A DNA stretch of 39,716 nucleotides from Oscillospiraceae bacterium (GCA_017436575.1 JAFSCU010000011.1:1-39716), one strand, 5' to 3'. Counted from the stretch's first letter, positions 8,114-15,140 are shown. The notes: generated by a model from the letters alone, not told the origin. Numbers and translations are program-made.

Positions 8114-8155
8114 TAAAAACGGTTAACCCAAAAGGGTTGACCGTTTTTATTTTTA
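8114..8155 (+). terminator. Terminator after module 1
   Basis: A 16-bp stem (8114-8129 with 8134-8149, one G-U pair) is followed by ATTTTT. It starts directly after the CCA that ends module 1, as the tRNA's own terminator does after the true CCA. Confidence 0.85.
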
Positions 8156-8164
8156 CAAATCAAT

Positions 8165-8393
8165 AAGGACGAGAACCCGAGAGGGTCGCTGCGTTAAACA
8201 AACAGTCCGGTGGACTGTTTGTAGCAAGCGAGAGCTTGAGCGACAGCGAAAGCCAGTTAGCACTTGCCACAGGCAAGGGCGGCGAGTCTGCGACTCACGC
8301 AGTAAACTGCGTTCACTTGCATAAGTTCCACTGGCTGAAAATTGTTCGCTGGCACTCCAATTTTCAGAGTGTCACTTACCTTCATCCGCACCA
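8165..8393 (+). repeat. tRNA-linked structured repeat, module 2 (longer)
   Basis: Positions 8165-8290 align along their whole length with module 1. The same hairpins are present (8186-8192 with 8224-8231; 8198-8208 with 8212-8222), but with changed paired bases. Module 2 continues for about 100 bases with two further hairpins (ACGCAG/CTGCGT around 8297-8312, and CTGAAAATT/AATTTTCAG around 8334-8366). It ends in TCATCCGCACCA, the 3' end of some tRNA other than the Arg gene here. An 89-codon frame runs through it but has no ribosome site and follows the repeat structure. Confidence 0.7.
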
Positions 8394-8432
8394 AAAAGAG
8401 ATTAATCCGAATGGGTTAGTCTTTTTGTTTTT
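8393..8432 (+). terminator. Terminator after module 2
   Basis: The stem of 8393-8408 with 8413-8426 contains G-U pairs and one bulge and is followed by a T-run. It again begins directly at the CCA that ends the module. Confidence 0.75.
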
Positions 8433-8501
8433 TACAATTACTGATATTCTTTACCGCCTTGGGAGTGCAATTGGTGAAACATTATATGCTGTAATCTATA
8501 A

Positions 8502-8530
8502 TTGACATTGCAGGCGGAGTGGAATATAAT
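8502..8530 (+). promoter_or_regulatory. Consensus sigma-A promoter of the MarR gene
   Basis: A perfect TTGACA (8502-8507), a 17-base spacer and a perfect TATAAT (8525-8530). Two direct TCTAACA heptamers follow between the promoter and the ribosome site GGAGA, and could be regulator contacts. Confidence 0.9.
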
Positions 8531-8581
8531 TGTATTAATTCTAACAGTAATAAATCTAACAAAATATAATGGAGAAAACTT

Positions 8582-9037
8582 ATGGCAGGCGAACAAAGAC
8601 TGGGCAAGCACATATTGCAGGCATCACATCAGCTGAAAAACTATCTTGATTCTGTTTTTGGCAACACAGATCTTAACGGACTTCAGGCCCGTATACTGAA
8701 TTTTGTAGAAAGCAACGACTGGCAGGGTGTTGATGTATATCAGAAAGATATAGAGGCAGAGTTTAAAATCCGCCGTTCTTCTGTCAGCAGTGTGCTGGAC
8801 ACCATGGAAAAAAACGGATATATACGCCGTGTTTCAGTGTTGGCTGATGCCAGACTGAAAAAGCTGGTGCTTACTGACAAAGCAAAAGAAACAGCAGTAT
8901 CTCATCGCAACAGTCTGACAGAATTTGAAGCCGCGCTGGAAAGCGGGCTTACAGAGGAAGAAATACAGGCGTTTAAAACAGTCCTGTACAAAATTGTGGA
9001 CAATGCCATAAAAATCAAAAACGAGAAAAAAGACTGA
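8582..9037 (+). CDS. MarR-family transcriptional regulator
   Basis: The 151-residue protein has the winged-helix pattern of MarR. Residues 28-95 hold the helices and wing (Gln-Lys-Asp-Ile-Glu-Ala-Glu-Phe-x-Ile-Arg-Arg-Ser-Ser-Val-Ser as recognition region, then Asp-x-Met-Glu-Lys-Asn-Gly-Tyr-Ile-Arg-Arg, and Asp-Ala-Arg-Leu-Lys-Lys-Leu-Val-Leu-Thr as wing). N- and C-terminal helices would form the dimer. The family binds palindromic DNA and often responds to phenolic or oxidant ligands. GGAGA lies 7 bases before the start. It is monocistronic, with a consensus promoter and its own terminator, so its targets are elsewhere; no efflux pump or enzyme is adjacent on this strand. Confidence 0.9.
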   Translation: MAGEQRLGKHILQASHQLKNYLDSVFGNTDLNGLQARILNFVESNDWQGVDVYQKDIEAEFKIRRSSVSSVLDTMEKNGYIRRVSVLADARLKKLVLTDKAKETAVSHRNSLTEFEAALESGLTEEEIQAFKTVLYKIVDNAIKIKNEKKD

Positions 9038-9047
9038 TGTTTATTGT

Positions 9048-9074
9048 AAAGGGCGGCTGGATGCCGCCCTTTTT
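9048..9074 (+). terminator. Terminator of the MarR gene
   Basis: The stem AAAGGGCGGC (9048-9057) pairs with GCCGCCCTTT and is followed by a T-run. Confidence 0.88.
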
Positions 9075-9137
9075 CATCTCCGGCGCAAAAAGACTGAAAT
9101 GTCTGCATAAAACTGATGAATACAGTACAATAATTTT

Positions 9138-9172
9138 TACAATAAAACGGGCGATACCGCAAGGTATCGCCC
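9138..9172 (-). terminator. Terminator of the glpK-lysoplasmalogenase operon
   Basis: A perfect 10-bp stem (9149-9158 with 9163-9172) with a 4-base loop is followed on the minus strand by GTTTTATTGT. It lies 8 bases downstream of the minus-strand gene. Confidence 0.82.
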
Positions 9173-9179
9173 ACTGTCT

Positions 9180-9920
9180 TTATATTTTATAGTTCACTCT
9201 GATGGTGTTTATATGAACCCTTTGTCTTTTGTTTTCTTCTGCATAATGCAGAAGTGCCCACGCCAGCAAAAGCTGGGCTGGCCAGTATACATAGATGCAC
9301 AGCACCCAGAACAGTCTTAATGGGCTGTAAAACATATATGCCATCAATGACACATCAGACAGCAGAAACAGCACACTGCTGGCGGCTATCATCAGTCTGG
9401 CCCTGGTTCTGTCCATTGAAAAGTTACTTACAGATTTGCCCGCCATAAACGAGATAATCACTGCGTAAACCATCAGCCCTTTTTCCAGTACAGGGTCAGG
9501 CACATTTATAAATGGGGTGCCGCCCACTACAAAAATGGAAATGGCTGAAACAGGAGTACTGATAATCAAATCAAGCAGATGTGGCCTTTCTATCATATAA
9601 AACCCTGCCAGATACAGTATGTGGCCTATTGCAAAGAATATTACTCCTTTGGCAAAATCAACAGCCAGCAACACATCGGCAATCATCCCTACTGCCAGCC
9701 CGGCAGATATAAAATATACAGGCAGTATACCGGTAATCCTGTTTTTTACGGCGTACACCAGATTTATACAGCCCAGCAACACAAACCAGAAACTGGCCCA
9801 GCCTTTCAGTACAGGGGTGCCAAAATTGCCAAACAGGTCATAGCACACCAGTGCTATCAGTCCACATATTATAACCAATATGTTTGCAATATGAAATTTT
9901 TTCTGTACGGGATTTTGCAT
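9180..9920 (-). CDS. Lysoplasmalogenase (YhhN family)
   Basis: The product has about 246 residues and up to eight membrane segments. YhhN/TMEM86 family marks are visible: Gly-Met-Ile-Ala-Asp-Val-Leu-Leu, Ile-Gly-His-Ile-Leu-Tyr, and Phe-Leu-Leu-Ser-Asp-Val-Ser with the two conserved Asp residues in membrane segments. Family members hydrolyse the vinyl-ether bond of lysoplasmalogen, giving a fatty aldehyde and a glycerophospho-headgroup. The start at 9920 is preferred because AAAGGAAC lies 6 bases upstream; the frame extends 10 codons further into the end of glpK. It is only 10 bases after glpK, so both are probably one transcript. Anaerobic Clostridia make plasmalogens, which suits a membrane-lipid turnover role. 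Confidence 0.85.
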   Translation of the reverse strand: MQNPVQKKFHIANILVIICGLIALVCYDLFGNFGTPVLKGWASFWFVLLGCINLVYAVKNRITGILPVYFISAGLAVGMIADVLLAVDFAKGVIFFAIGHILYLAGFYMIERPHLLDLIISTPVSAISIFVVGGTPFINVPDPVLEKGLMVYAVIISFMAGKSVSNFSMDRTRARLMIAASSVLFLLSDVSLMAYMFYSPLRLFWVLCIYVYWPAQLLLAWALLHYAEENKRQRVHINTIRVNYKI

Positions 9921-9930
9921 AATAGTTCCT

Positions 9931-11421
9931 TTAGTGTTCTGCCCAGTCAAGGCTGCGGCCTACTGCCTTATGCCAGCCTTTTACCAGTTTTTCACGTCTG
10001 TCACTGTCCATATCAGGTGTAAACACTGTGTCACACCAGTCGCCGGTTTTCAGTTCTTCACGGCTGTTCCACAGCCCTGTTGCCAGCCCTGCAAGATATG
10101 CTGCACCCAGTGCAGTTGTTTCTTTTACTATAGGTCGCTGCACTTTTTTGTCCAGAATATCAGCCTGGAACTGCATCAGGAATGCGTCACGGCTGGCGCC
10201 ACCGTCAGCGTTCAGTACTGACAGCTGTATGCCGGTGTCTTTTTCCATTGCTTTCACCAGGTCAAGTGACTGGTAAGCGATGCTTTCCTGTGCTGCGCGG
10301 ATAATATGTTCGCGTTTTGTACCGCGGGTAATGCCTACAATGGCGCCACGGGCATACATATCCCAGTATGGCGCACCCAAACCTGTAAAGGCAGGTATAA
10401 GATATACACCGCCGGTGTCCGCCACTTTCTGTGCATAGTATTCAGCATCACGGCTTTCAGTCAGGAATCTCATTTCGTCTCTCAGCCACTGAATTACTGC
10501 ACCGCCTACAAAAACACTGCCTTCCAGAGCATATTCCACCTTGCCGTCAATGCCTACTGCGATGGTTGTTACCAGACCGCTGTTGCTTTCATAAGGTGTG
10601 GTGCCTGTGTTCATCAGCAGGAAACAGCCTGTGCCGTAAGTGTTTTTGGCGTCGCCTTTGTTGAAACATCTCTGGCCAAACAGTGCCGCCTGCTGGTCAC
10701 CGGCAATACCGGAAATAGGCACCTGTACGCCCATAATGTCTGCATAACCATAGATATGGCTGCTTGGCAGTACCTGTGGCAGAATACTTTGCGGAATATC
10801 CAGTTCTTCCAGCAGTTTTTTGTCCCACTGCAGTGTGTGAATGTTGAACAGCATTGTTCTGGATGCATTTGTATAGTCTGTTACATGGACTTTGCCGCCG
10901 GTCAGTTTGTACACCAGCCAGGAGTCCACAGTACCAAAGAGAATTTCGCCTTTTTCAGCCTTTTCACGCACGCCATCCACATTGTCCAGAATCCACTTGA
11001 TTTTAGTGGCGGAGAAATAGGCGTCTACCACCAGACCGGTGCTTTCTTTTATGTATTTGTCCAGACCTCTTGCCACCAGGCCGTCACATATATCGGCTGT
11101 GCGGCGGCACTGCCACACGATGGCGTTGTAGACAGGGCGGCCGGTGTCTTTTTCCCACAGCACAGTGGTTTCACGCTGATTTGTAATGCCTATACCGGCT
11201 ATTTCTTCCACATTGATGCCACTTTTTACAATGGCTTCAATCATCACACCATACTGTGAAGAATAAATTTCCACAGCATCGTGTTCTACCCAGCCTTCTT
11301 TTGGATAATGCTGGGTAAATTCTTTCTGTGCCATAGCCACGATTTTCTGGTCTTTGTCAAAAATTATTGCTCGGGATGAAGTGGTGCCCTGGTCCAGGGC
11401 CAGTACATATTTCTTTTCCAT
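9931..11421 (-). CDS. glpK: Glycerol kinase
   Basis: The 496-residue protein has normal length and FGGY kinase features: [10 protein letters not shown] phosphate loop at residues 8-17, the Trp-Gln-Cys-Arg-Arg-Thr substrate block, [12 protein letters not shown] with the catalytic Asp, and Ala-Asp-Gly-Gly-Ala-Ser near the C-terminus. It converts glycerol and ATP to glycerol 3-phosphate. A strong AAGGAG site precedes the ATG, and a possible extended -10 (TGCTAAAAT, 11458-11466 minus) is visible. The usual partners glpF and glpD are absent; the partner here is a lysoplasmalogenase. The His phosphorylation site of PTS-regulated GlpK was not located. Confidence 0.97.
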   Translation of the reverse strand: MEKKYVLALDQGTTSSRAIIFDKDQKIVAMAQKEFTQHYPKEGWVEHDAVEIYSSQYGVMIEAIVKSGINVEEIAGIGITNQRETTVLWEKDTGRPVYNAIVWQCRRTADICDGLVARGLDKYIKESTGLVVDAYFSATKIKWILDNVDGVREKAEKGEILFGTVDSWLVYKLTGGKVHVTDYTNASRTMLFNIHTLQWDKKLLEELDIPQSILPQVLPSSHIYGYADIMGVQVPISGIAGDQQAALFGQRCFNKGDAKNTYGTGCFLLMNTGTTPYESNSGLVTTIAVGIDGKVEYALEGSVFVGGAVIQWLRDEMRFLTESRDAEYYAQKVADTGGVYLIPAFTGLGAPYWDMYARGAIVGITRGTKREHIIRAAQESIAYQSLDLVKAMEKDTGIQLSVLNADGGASRDAFLMQFQADILDKKVQRPIVKETTALGAAYLAGLATGLWNSREELKTGDWCDTVFTPDMDSDRREKLVKGWHKAVGRSLDWAEH

Positions 11422-11457
11422 AGCTTCTCCTTATATATTTCGATGTTTATTGGTTTT

Positions 11458-11466
11458 ATTTTAGCA
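11458..11466 (-). promoter_or_regulatory. Possible extended -10 promoter of glpK
   Basis: TGCTAAAAT reads on the minus strand about 37 bases before the glpK start. There is no good -35 hexamer. Confidence 0.35.
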
Positions 11467-11569
11467 TAAATAATATACAGTCCACAAGACATACATCCGT
11501 TGTGATATGTATATTTCCCATTTTTCTTCCCACAATAACATAAAATTCCACTTGAACAGGAGATATGTT

Positions 11570-12109
11570 ATGAGAGCAACAGGTGTTGTGAGAAGAATAG
11601 ATGACCTTGGCCGAATTGTTATTCCCAAGGAAATACGCCGTAATTTCAGAATGAAAGAGGGTGACCCTCTGGAAATATATACAAATGCAGGCGGCGAGAT
11701 TATGCTGAAAAAATATTCCATGATGGAAGGGCTGTCTACCCTGGGGCAAAACTATGCCGACAGTCTGTACAAAGTCAGCGGTCTGGCCTGTGCTATATGT
11801 GACACAGACCGCGTGGTGGCCTATGCCGGCAGCGGCAAAAAAGAGGCTGTGGATATGCCTGTCACAAAGGATATAGAAGATGTTATTTCTTCACGTATGT
11901 CCTATTTTAAACAGTTTCCAGGTGAAAAAAGCATTTACACCCACACAGGTGCGCCTGTGGCTGCAGTGGGCATTACCCCGGTTATAAACGGTGGCGACTG
12001 TGCCGGTGCAGTGGCTCTTTTATCTGAAAACGGCCGGGTGCTGACCGACAGCCAGAAAAAACTGCTGGTGCTTACAGCCACTTTATTGGCGGCCAACCTG
12101 GAAAGCTGA
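11570..12109 (+). CDS. spoVT: SpoVT-like AbrB-family regulator
   Basis: The start at 11570 is chosen for the AGGAGA site 7 bases upstream; the longer frame lacks one. The protein has 179 residues. Residues 1-50 are a SpoVT-AbrB swapped-hairpin DNA-binding domain that begins Met-Arg-Ala-Thr-Gly-Val-Val-Arg-Arg-Ile-Asp-Asp-Leu-Gly-Arg, almost the same as Bacillus SpoVT. Residues about 60-178 form a GAF-like domain. In Bacillus SpoVT tunes late forespore (sigma-G) genes. Clostridial genomes carry several paralogues, so the exact sporulation step is uncertain. It is divergent from glpK and upstream of trmB, which has its own promoter. Confidence 0.85.
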   Translation: MRATGVVRRIDDLGRIVIPKEIRRNFRMKEGDPLEIYTNAGGEIMLKKYSMMEGLSTLGQNYADSLYKVSGLACAICDTDRVVAYAGSGKKEAVDMPVTKDIEDVISSRMSYFKQFPGEKSIYTHTGAPVAAVGITPVINGGDCAGAVALLSENGRVLTDSQKKLLVLTATLLAANLES

Positions 12110-12115
12110 TTTTTC

Positions 12116-12145
12116 TTGACAAGCCACAGGGATAAACTGTAATAT
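12116..12145 (+). promoter_or_regulatory. Sigma-A promoter of trmB
   Basis: TTGACA (12116-12121), an 18-base spacer and TAATAT (12140-12145). It begins 6 bases after the spoVT stop codon. Confidence 0.78.
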
Positions 12146-12176
12146 ATTCCCATAGAAACTGAAAGGTGATTAATCT

Positions 12177-12830
12177 ATGAGAATGCGCAGAAAACCCTGG
12201 GCACGTCCTGAACTGGACGCCAGCGAAGTATATATTAAAAACCCACACGACTACTATGAAAACTGGCAGTCTGCCTTTGACAAAGAGCAGCCGCTGGTAA
12301 TGGAACTGGGCTGTGGCAAAGGCGGTTTTATCAGTCAGAAAGCCTTTATGCACCCCGAAAAAAACTTTATTGCTTTTGACATCAAAAGCGAAGTTCTGGC
12401 CATTGCCAAACGAAATATTGAGGCAGTTTACGGCTCAACCCACTGCCCAAATGTAAAAATTACAGCCTTTGATATTGAAAGAATACCGCTGGTAGTGTCT
12501 CCAAAAGATACAGTGGAAGAAATCTATATCAATTTCTGTAACCCATGGCCAAAAGACAGGCATAAAAAACGCCGTCTTACCCATACACGCCAGCTGAACA
12601 ATTACAAAACATTCCTGAAACCGGGCGGCAAAATTTTCTTTAAAACAGATGACGACGAATTGTTTTGTGAAAGTCTGGATTATTTTAAAGAAGCAGGCTT
12701 TGAAATTGAATTTATCACCTATGATATGGCCGAAAATCCACTGCCTGAAAATATTGTGACAGAACACGAAAAGATGTTTACCCGGCAGGGCATTAAAATA
12801 AAAGGTCTTATTGCGGTGAATAAGGGCTGA
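12177..12830 (+). CDS. trmB: tRNA (guanine-N7)-methyltransferase
   Basis: The 217-residue protein has the TrmB layout. The S-adenosylmethionine loop is Met-Glu-Leu-Gly-Cys-Gly-Lys-Gly-Gly-Phe at about 41-50. The family signature is Asn-Phe-Cys-Asn-Pro-Trp-Pro-Lys-Asp-Arg-His-Lys-Lys-Arg-Arg at about 119-133. Near the C-terminus is a Thr-x-x-Glu-like segment (Val-Thr-Glu-His-Glu-Lys). It makes m7G46 in the variable loop of tRNAs. AAAGGTGAT precedes the ATG. It is monocistronic with its own promoter and lies upstream of a tRNA cluster. Length is normal. Confidence 0.95.
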   Translation: MRMRRKPWARPELDASEVYIKNPHDYYENWQSAFDKEQPLVMELGCGKGGFISQKAFMHPEKNFIAFDIKSEVLAIAKRNIEAVYGSTHCPNVKITAFDIERIPLVVSPKDTVEEIYINFCNPWPKDRHKKRRLTHTRQLNNYKTFLKPGGKIFFKTDDDELFCESLDYFKEAGFEIEFITYDMAENPLPENIVTEHEKMFTRQGIKIKGLIAVNKG

Positions 12831-12841
12831 TTGCAGTGCAA

Positions 12842-12868
12842 AAAGGGCGTTTTACGCCCTTTAAAAAT
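12842..12868 (+). terminator. Probable terminator of trmB
   Basis: A 9-bp stem (12842-12850 with 12854-12862) has a 3-base loop. The following tract is A-rich before it becomes T-rich, so termination strength is uncertain. Confidence 0.55.
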
Positions 12869-12904
12869 TTTCTGAAAATTTTTAAAATTTTTTTGAAAAA
12901 AGTG

Positions 12905-12933
12905 TTGACAAATCGTATTTTCTGTATTATAAT
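12905..12933 (+). promoter_or_regulatory. Consensus sigma-A promoter of the tRNA-Met/tRNA-Glu unit
   Basis: A perfect TTGACA (12905-12910), a 17-base spacer and a perfect TATAAT (12928-12933), 29 bases before tRNA-Met. Confidence 0.92.
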
Positions 12934-12962
12934 AATCAAGCATTAGGAAATGCACCATATGT

Positions 12963-13038
12963 GGCGGTATAGCTCAGTGGCTAGAGCAACCGGTTCATAC
13001 CCGGTAGGTCGTAAGTTCAAATCTCACTGCCGCTACCA
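12963..13038 (+). tRNA. tRNA-Met (anticodon CAT, elongator)
   Basis: The acceptor GGCGGTA pairs with TGCCGCT (two G-U pairs), with discriminator A and encoded CCA. The anticodon stem ACCGG/CCGGT holds the loop TTCATAC. The stem lacks the three G-C pairs of initiator tRNA and the sequence resembles elongator tRNA-Met of Bacillus. A CAT anticodon could also mean tRNA-Ile2, which is less likely from the acceptor stem. Confidence 0.9.
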
Positions 13039-13043
13039 TATAT

Positions 13044-13118
13044 GGCCCGTTGGTCAAGCGGTTAAGACACCGCCCTTTCACGGCGGTATCACGAGTTCGA
13101 TTCTCGTACGGGTCACCA
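13044..13118 (+). tRNA. tRNA-Glu (anticodon TTC)
   Basis: The acceptor GGCCCGT pairs with ACGGGTC, and the anticodon stem CCGCC/GGCGG holds the loop CTTTCAC. CCA is encoded. It is nearly identical to Bacillus tRNA-Glu. It lies 5 bases after tRNA-Met and shares its promoter. Confidence 0.96.
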
Positions 13119-13155
13119 AAAGCAGTAAGTCGGATGACTTGCTGCTTTTTCTTTT
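13118..13155 (+). terminator. Terminator of the tRNA-Met/Glu unit
   Basis: A 14-bp stem (13118-13131 with 13136-13149, one G-U pair) is followed by a T-rich run. It overlaps the CCA end. Confidence 0.88.
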
Positions 13156-13159
13156 TGTA

Positions 13160-13480
13160 CAAACCGGTACGATGTGGGCATCGTACCCTACAAAGATTGT
13201 GGTATACATCACTGCGTAGGGGCTGATGCCTACATCAGCCCGTATTTATATTAAATCGCAGGTACGAATTGTGTTCACCTGTTAGTCAGGAAGAGGCAGA
13301 ATGCATTCACTGCTGTGTCATTACTATAGTACGTAGGGGGAGGGGTTCCGCCTCCTGCTTTTTCTGGATGGTATGGGAGTTTGGCTTTACAGGTGTATTG
13401 ACAAATTGTGCGTAGGGGATGGCCTCCCGGACATCCCGCTTTGGTACGGATATAGGCATCCGCCCCTACTGTTTTTAAAC
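13160..13480. repeat. Intergenic cluster of GTAGGGG-type repeat units
   Basis: This gene-free stretch holds several short palindromic units: GGTACGATG/CATCGTACC (13167-13187), GCTGATG/CATCAGC (13222-13239), and at least three CGTAGGGG starts (near 13215, 13331 and 13402) with facing CCCTAC ends (near 13186 and 13464). Two of the units recur at 33233-33302. This pattern resembles small non-coding palindromic repeats dispersed in Clostridia. No protein-coding signal is seen. The remaining bases up to 13560 hold nothing I recognise. Confidence 0.6.
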
Positions 13481-13570
13481 TGAGAAAAAACGTAGATATT
13501 TACAACTGATTACTCTATATAAATCTATACTGCAAAAAAGACAGCCACGGCTGTCTTCCTGTGTTTCTGC

Positions 13571-13984
13571 TTATATCAGCACGCCATCACAATGGTCGAT
13601 TTCGTGCTGTATTATCTGTGCGGCAAAACCTTTGAAAGTTTTGATTTTTATTTTAAAATCTGCATCCTGCCACTGCACTTTTACTGATTTGTAGCGTATT
13701 GTTTCCCTGGGCCCTCCCAGCAATGAAAGACAGCTTTCCTTTGTTTTGTAACTGCCGTCTTTTTTCAGTATAACAGGGTTATACATCACCATATATTCGC
13801 CGTCATTGTCAATGGCGATTATCCTTTTGGCCTGTCCTATCATATTGGCGGCCATGCCTACACAGCTGTCCCGGTGGGCTATCAGTGTTTCCAGCAGGTC
13901 TCGGCCGGTTTCCACATCTTCTTTTGTGGCTGCTTCTGCCTTTATCGCCAGAAAAACAGGGTCATGTATCAATTCTTTTACCAT
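13571..13984 (-). CDS. def: Peptide deformylase, variant motif-1 subfamily
   Basis: The start at 13984 follows a GAGGTGAT ribosome site; the frame runs 10 codons further without one. The product has 137 residues, shorter than typical deformylase (about 150-190). Motif 2 reads Glu-Ser-Cys-Leu-Ser (usual Glu-Gly-Cys-Leu-Ser) with the metal Cys, and motif 3 reads Gln-His-Glu-Ile-Asp-His with both metal His and the catalytic Glu. Motif 1 reads Gly-Met-Ala-Ala-Asn-Met instead of Gly-Leu-Ala-Ala-x-Gln, so the Gln that contacts substrate is Met. The family removes formyl groups from nascent proteins; this branch may be a second deformylase. It is monocistronic. Confidence 0.82.
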   Translation of the reverse strand: MVKELIHDPVFLAIKAEAATKEDVETGRDLLETLIAHRDSCVGMAANMIGQAKRIIAIDNDGEYMVMYNPVILKKDGSYKTKESCLSLLGGPRETIRYKSVKVQWQDADFKIKIKTFKGFAAQIIQHEIDHCDGVLI

Positions 13985-14084
13985 AATATCACCTCGTTTT
14001 TTACAGAATATCATAATTTTGCCCTGAAAACAATTAAAATTAGTGTGTATTTTATCATTGGTTAATCAGTTTTTAATATTTTTG

Positions 14085-14093
14085 TGTTATACT
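14085..14093 (+). promoter_or_regulatory. Extended -10 promoter of the DUF1287 gene
   Basis: TGTTATACT lies 23 bases before the start; the -35 region is poor. The same extended -10 form recurs upstream of several genes in this window. Confidence 0.5.
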
Positions 14094-14115
14094 GTTTAAA
14101 AATGGGGGTACGGAT

Positions 14116-14823
14116 ATGAAAAAACTGTTGGGAATAATTTTTATATTTTTTCTGGTTATGGCGTGGCCTGCCATAAAAACCGCATATCAGCTGGCAGATT
14201 TGTATAATCTATTGCCGCAGATTTCCTATTCAAACAAAGATTTTGATATAGAAACTGTTACATCTTCTGTGGACTATAACGAAAACGGCACAGACGATTA
14301 CACAGATATTATGCTGGGTGCCCGTGCAGACCGGAAAAACAAACCTGATTATGACCCATCCTATGTGCTGGGTGGCTACCCCCCTGAAGACAAAGGTGTA
14401 TGTACCGATGTAGTGTGGCGCGGTTTTAGAAATGCAGGCTACAGTCTGCGCTGGATGCTGGACAGAGATATCACCCTTTATCCCCGGGATTATCCAAACG
14501 CCAACCCAAAGGATGACAATATTGACTTCCGCAGGGTGAAAAACCTGCGAGTGTTTTTTGATAAATATGCAGTGGAACTGACAACGGATATAAACGATAT
14601 TGAACAGTGGCAGGGTGGTGACATAGTTATTTTCAAGGACAATAAACATATAGGTATTGTCAGTGACAAACGCAATGCTGACGGGCAGTGCTATATTATA
14701 CACAATGGCGGTCAGCCCAAAAGGGAAGAAGACTATTTCAAACGCGGTGAAGTGCTGCGCCATTACCGTTTTGATGCCAGCCTGGTGCCACAGGAAATTC
14801 TGGTGCGGTGGGAAGGAGACTGA
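14116..14823 (+). CDS. DUF1287 family secreted or membrane-anchored protein
   Basis: The 235-residue protein has an N-terminal membrane segment or uncleaved signal (residues 4-24). The DUF1287 core follows: Gly-Val-Cys-Thr-Asp-Val (about 93-98) with its Cys, Asp-Asp-Asn-Ile-Asp-Phe-Arg-Arg-Val (about 134-142), Gln-Gly-Gly-Asp-Ile-Val-Ile-Phe (about 171-178), His-Ile-Gly-Ile-Val-Ser-Asp and Ile-His-Asn-Gly-Gly. The Cys and His placement suggests an NlpC/P60-like papain fold, hence a possible cell-wall peptidase or amidase. The biochemical role of this family is not established to my knowledge. It is monocistronic. The ribosome site is a weak GGGGG/ACGGAT. Confidence 0.8.
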   Translation: MKKLLGIIFIFFLVMAWPAIKTAYQLADLYNLLPQISYSNKDFDIETVTSSVDYNENGTDDYTDIMLGARADRKNKPDYDPSYVLGGYPPEDKGVCTDVVWRGFRNAGYSLRWMLDRDITLYPRDYPNANPKDDNIDFRRVKNLRVFFDKYAVELTTDINDIEQWQGGDIVIFKDNKHIGIVSDKRNADGQCYIIHNGGQPKREEDYFKRGEVLRHYRFDASLVPQEILVRWEGD

Positions 14824-14997
14824 CAGGGAAATAAATTGAAAATACTGTCCAATGGCGTCGAAGGAAAACAGTTGCAGTTCCGACAGAATCATCTGCCGGT
14901 ACAGTTTTTGTATATAGCACAGATATGTGCTTGAAATAAATCAATCAGTCAGATGAATTTGAATATGTCGAACAGATTGACATATTTAAAAAAGCAA

Positions 14998-15037
14998 CAA
15001 CAAGCATAGTAGTTAGGCCATTATGCTTGTTTTTTAT
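14998..15037 (+). terminator. Terminator in the 14824-15172 gap
   Basis: Arms 15000-15008 and 15022-15030 pair and are followed by TTTTTT. The hairpin closes the region downstream of the DUF1287 gene. A weaker inverted repeat (14962-14969 with 14979-14986) precedes it. The gap holds no gene I can support. Confidence 0.75.
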
Positions 15038-15082
15038 TTAATCTGCTCTTTAAAACAACTACAAGAGAATTATTCACCATAT

Positions 15083-15104
15083 GGTTGTACTTAACTATAC
15101 AACC
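15083..15104. promoter_or_regulatory. Operator-like palindrome upstream of the HTH-PyrE gene
   Basis: GGTTGTA (15083-15089) and TACAACC (15098-15104) form a perfect 7-bp inverted repeat with an 8-base spacer. It ends 6 bases before the -35 hexamer. It is a candidate binding site for the HTH protein itself. Confidence 0.5.
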
Positions 15105-15110
15105 ACTACA

Positions 15111-15140
15111 TTGAAAATACTTATCATAGGGGTTTATAAT
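15111..15140 (+). promoter_or_regulatory. Sigma-A promoter of the HTH-pyrE/pyrF operon
   Basis: TTGAAA (15111-15116), an 18-base spacer and TATAAT (15135-15140). Confidence 0.72.

Noticed and set aside
8236-8505. An 89-codon reading frame behind tRNA-Arg
   Set aside because: It lies within repeat module 2 and its terminator, has no ribosome site, and its sequence follows the hairpin structure rather than codon periodicity.
12950-13219. A reading frame covering tRNA-Met and tRNA-Glu
   Set aside because: Both tRNAs are complete with encoded CCA, so the frame is a chance product.
13160-13480. A CRISPR array in the repeat-rich gap
   Set aside because: The units are palindromes of differing sequence and irregular spacing, with no constant repeat-spacer pattern and no cas gene.
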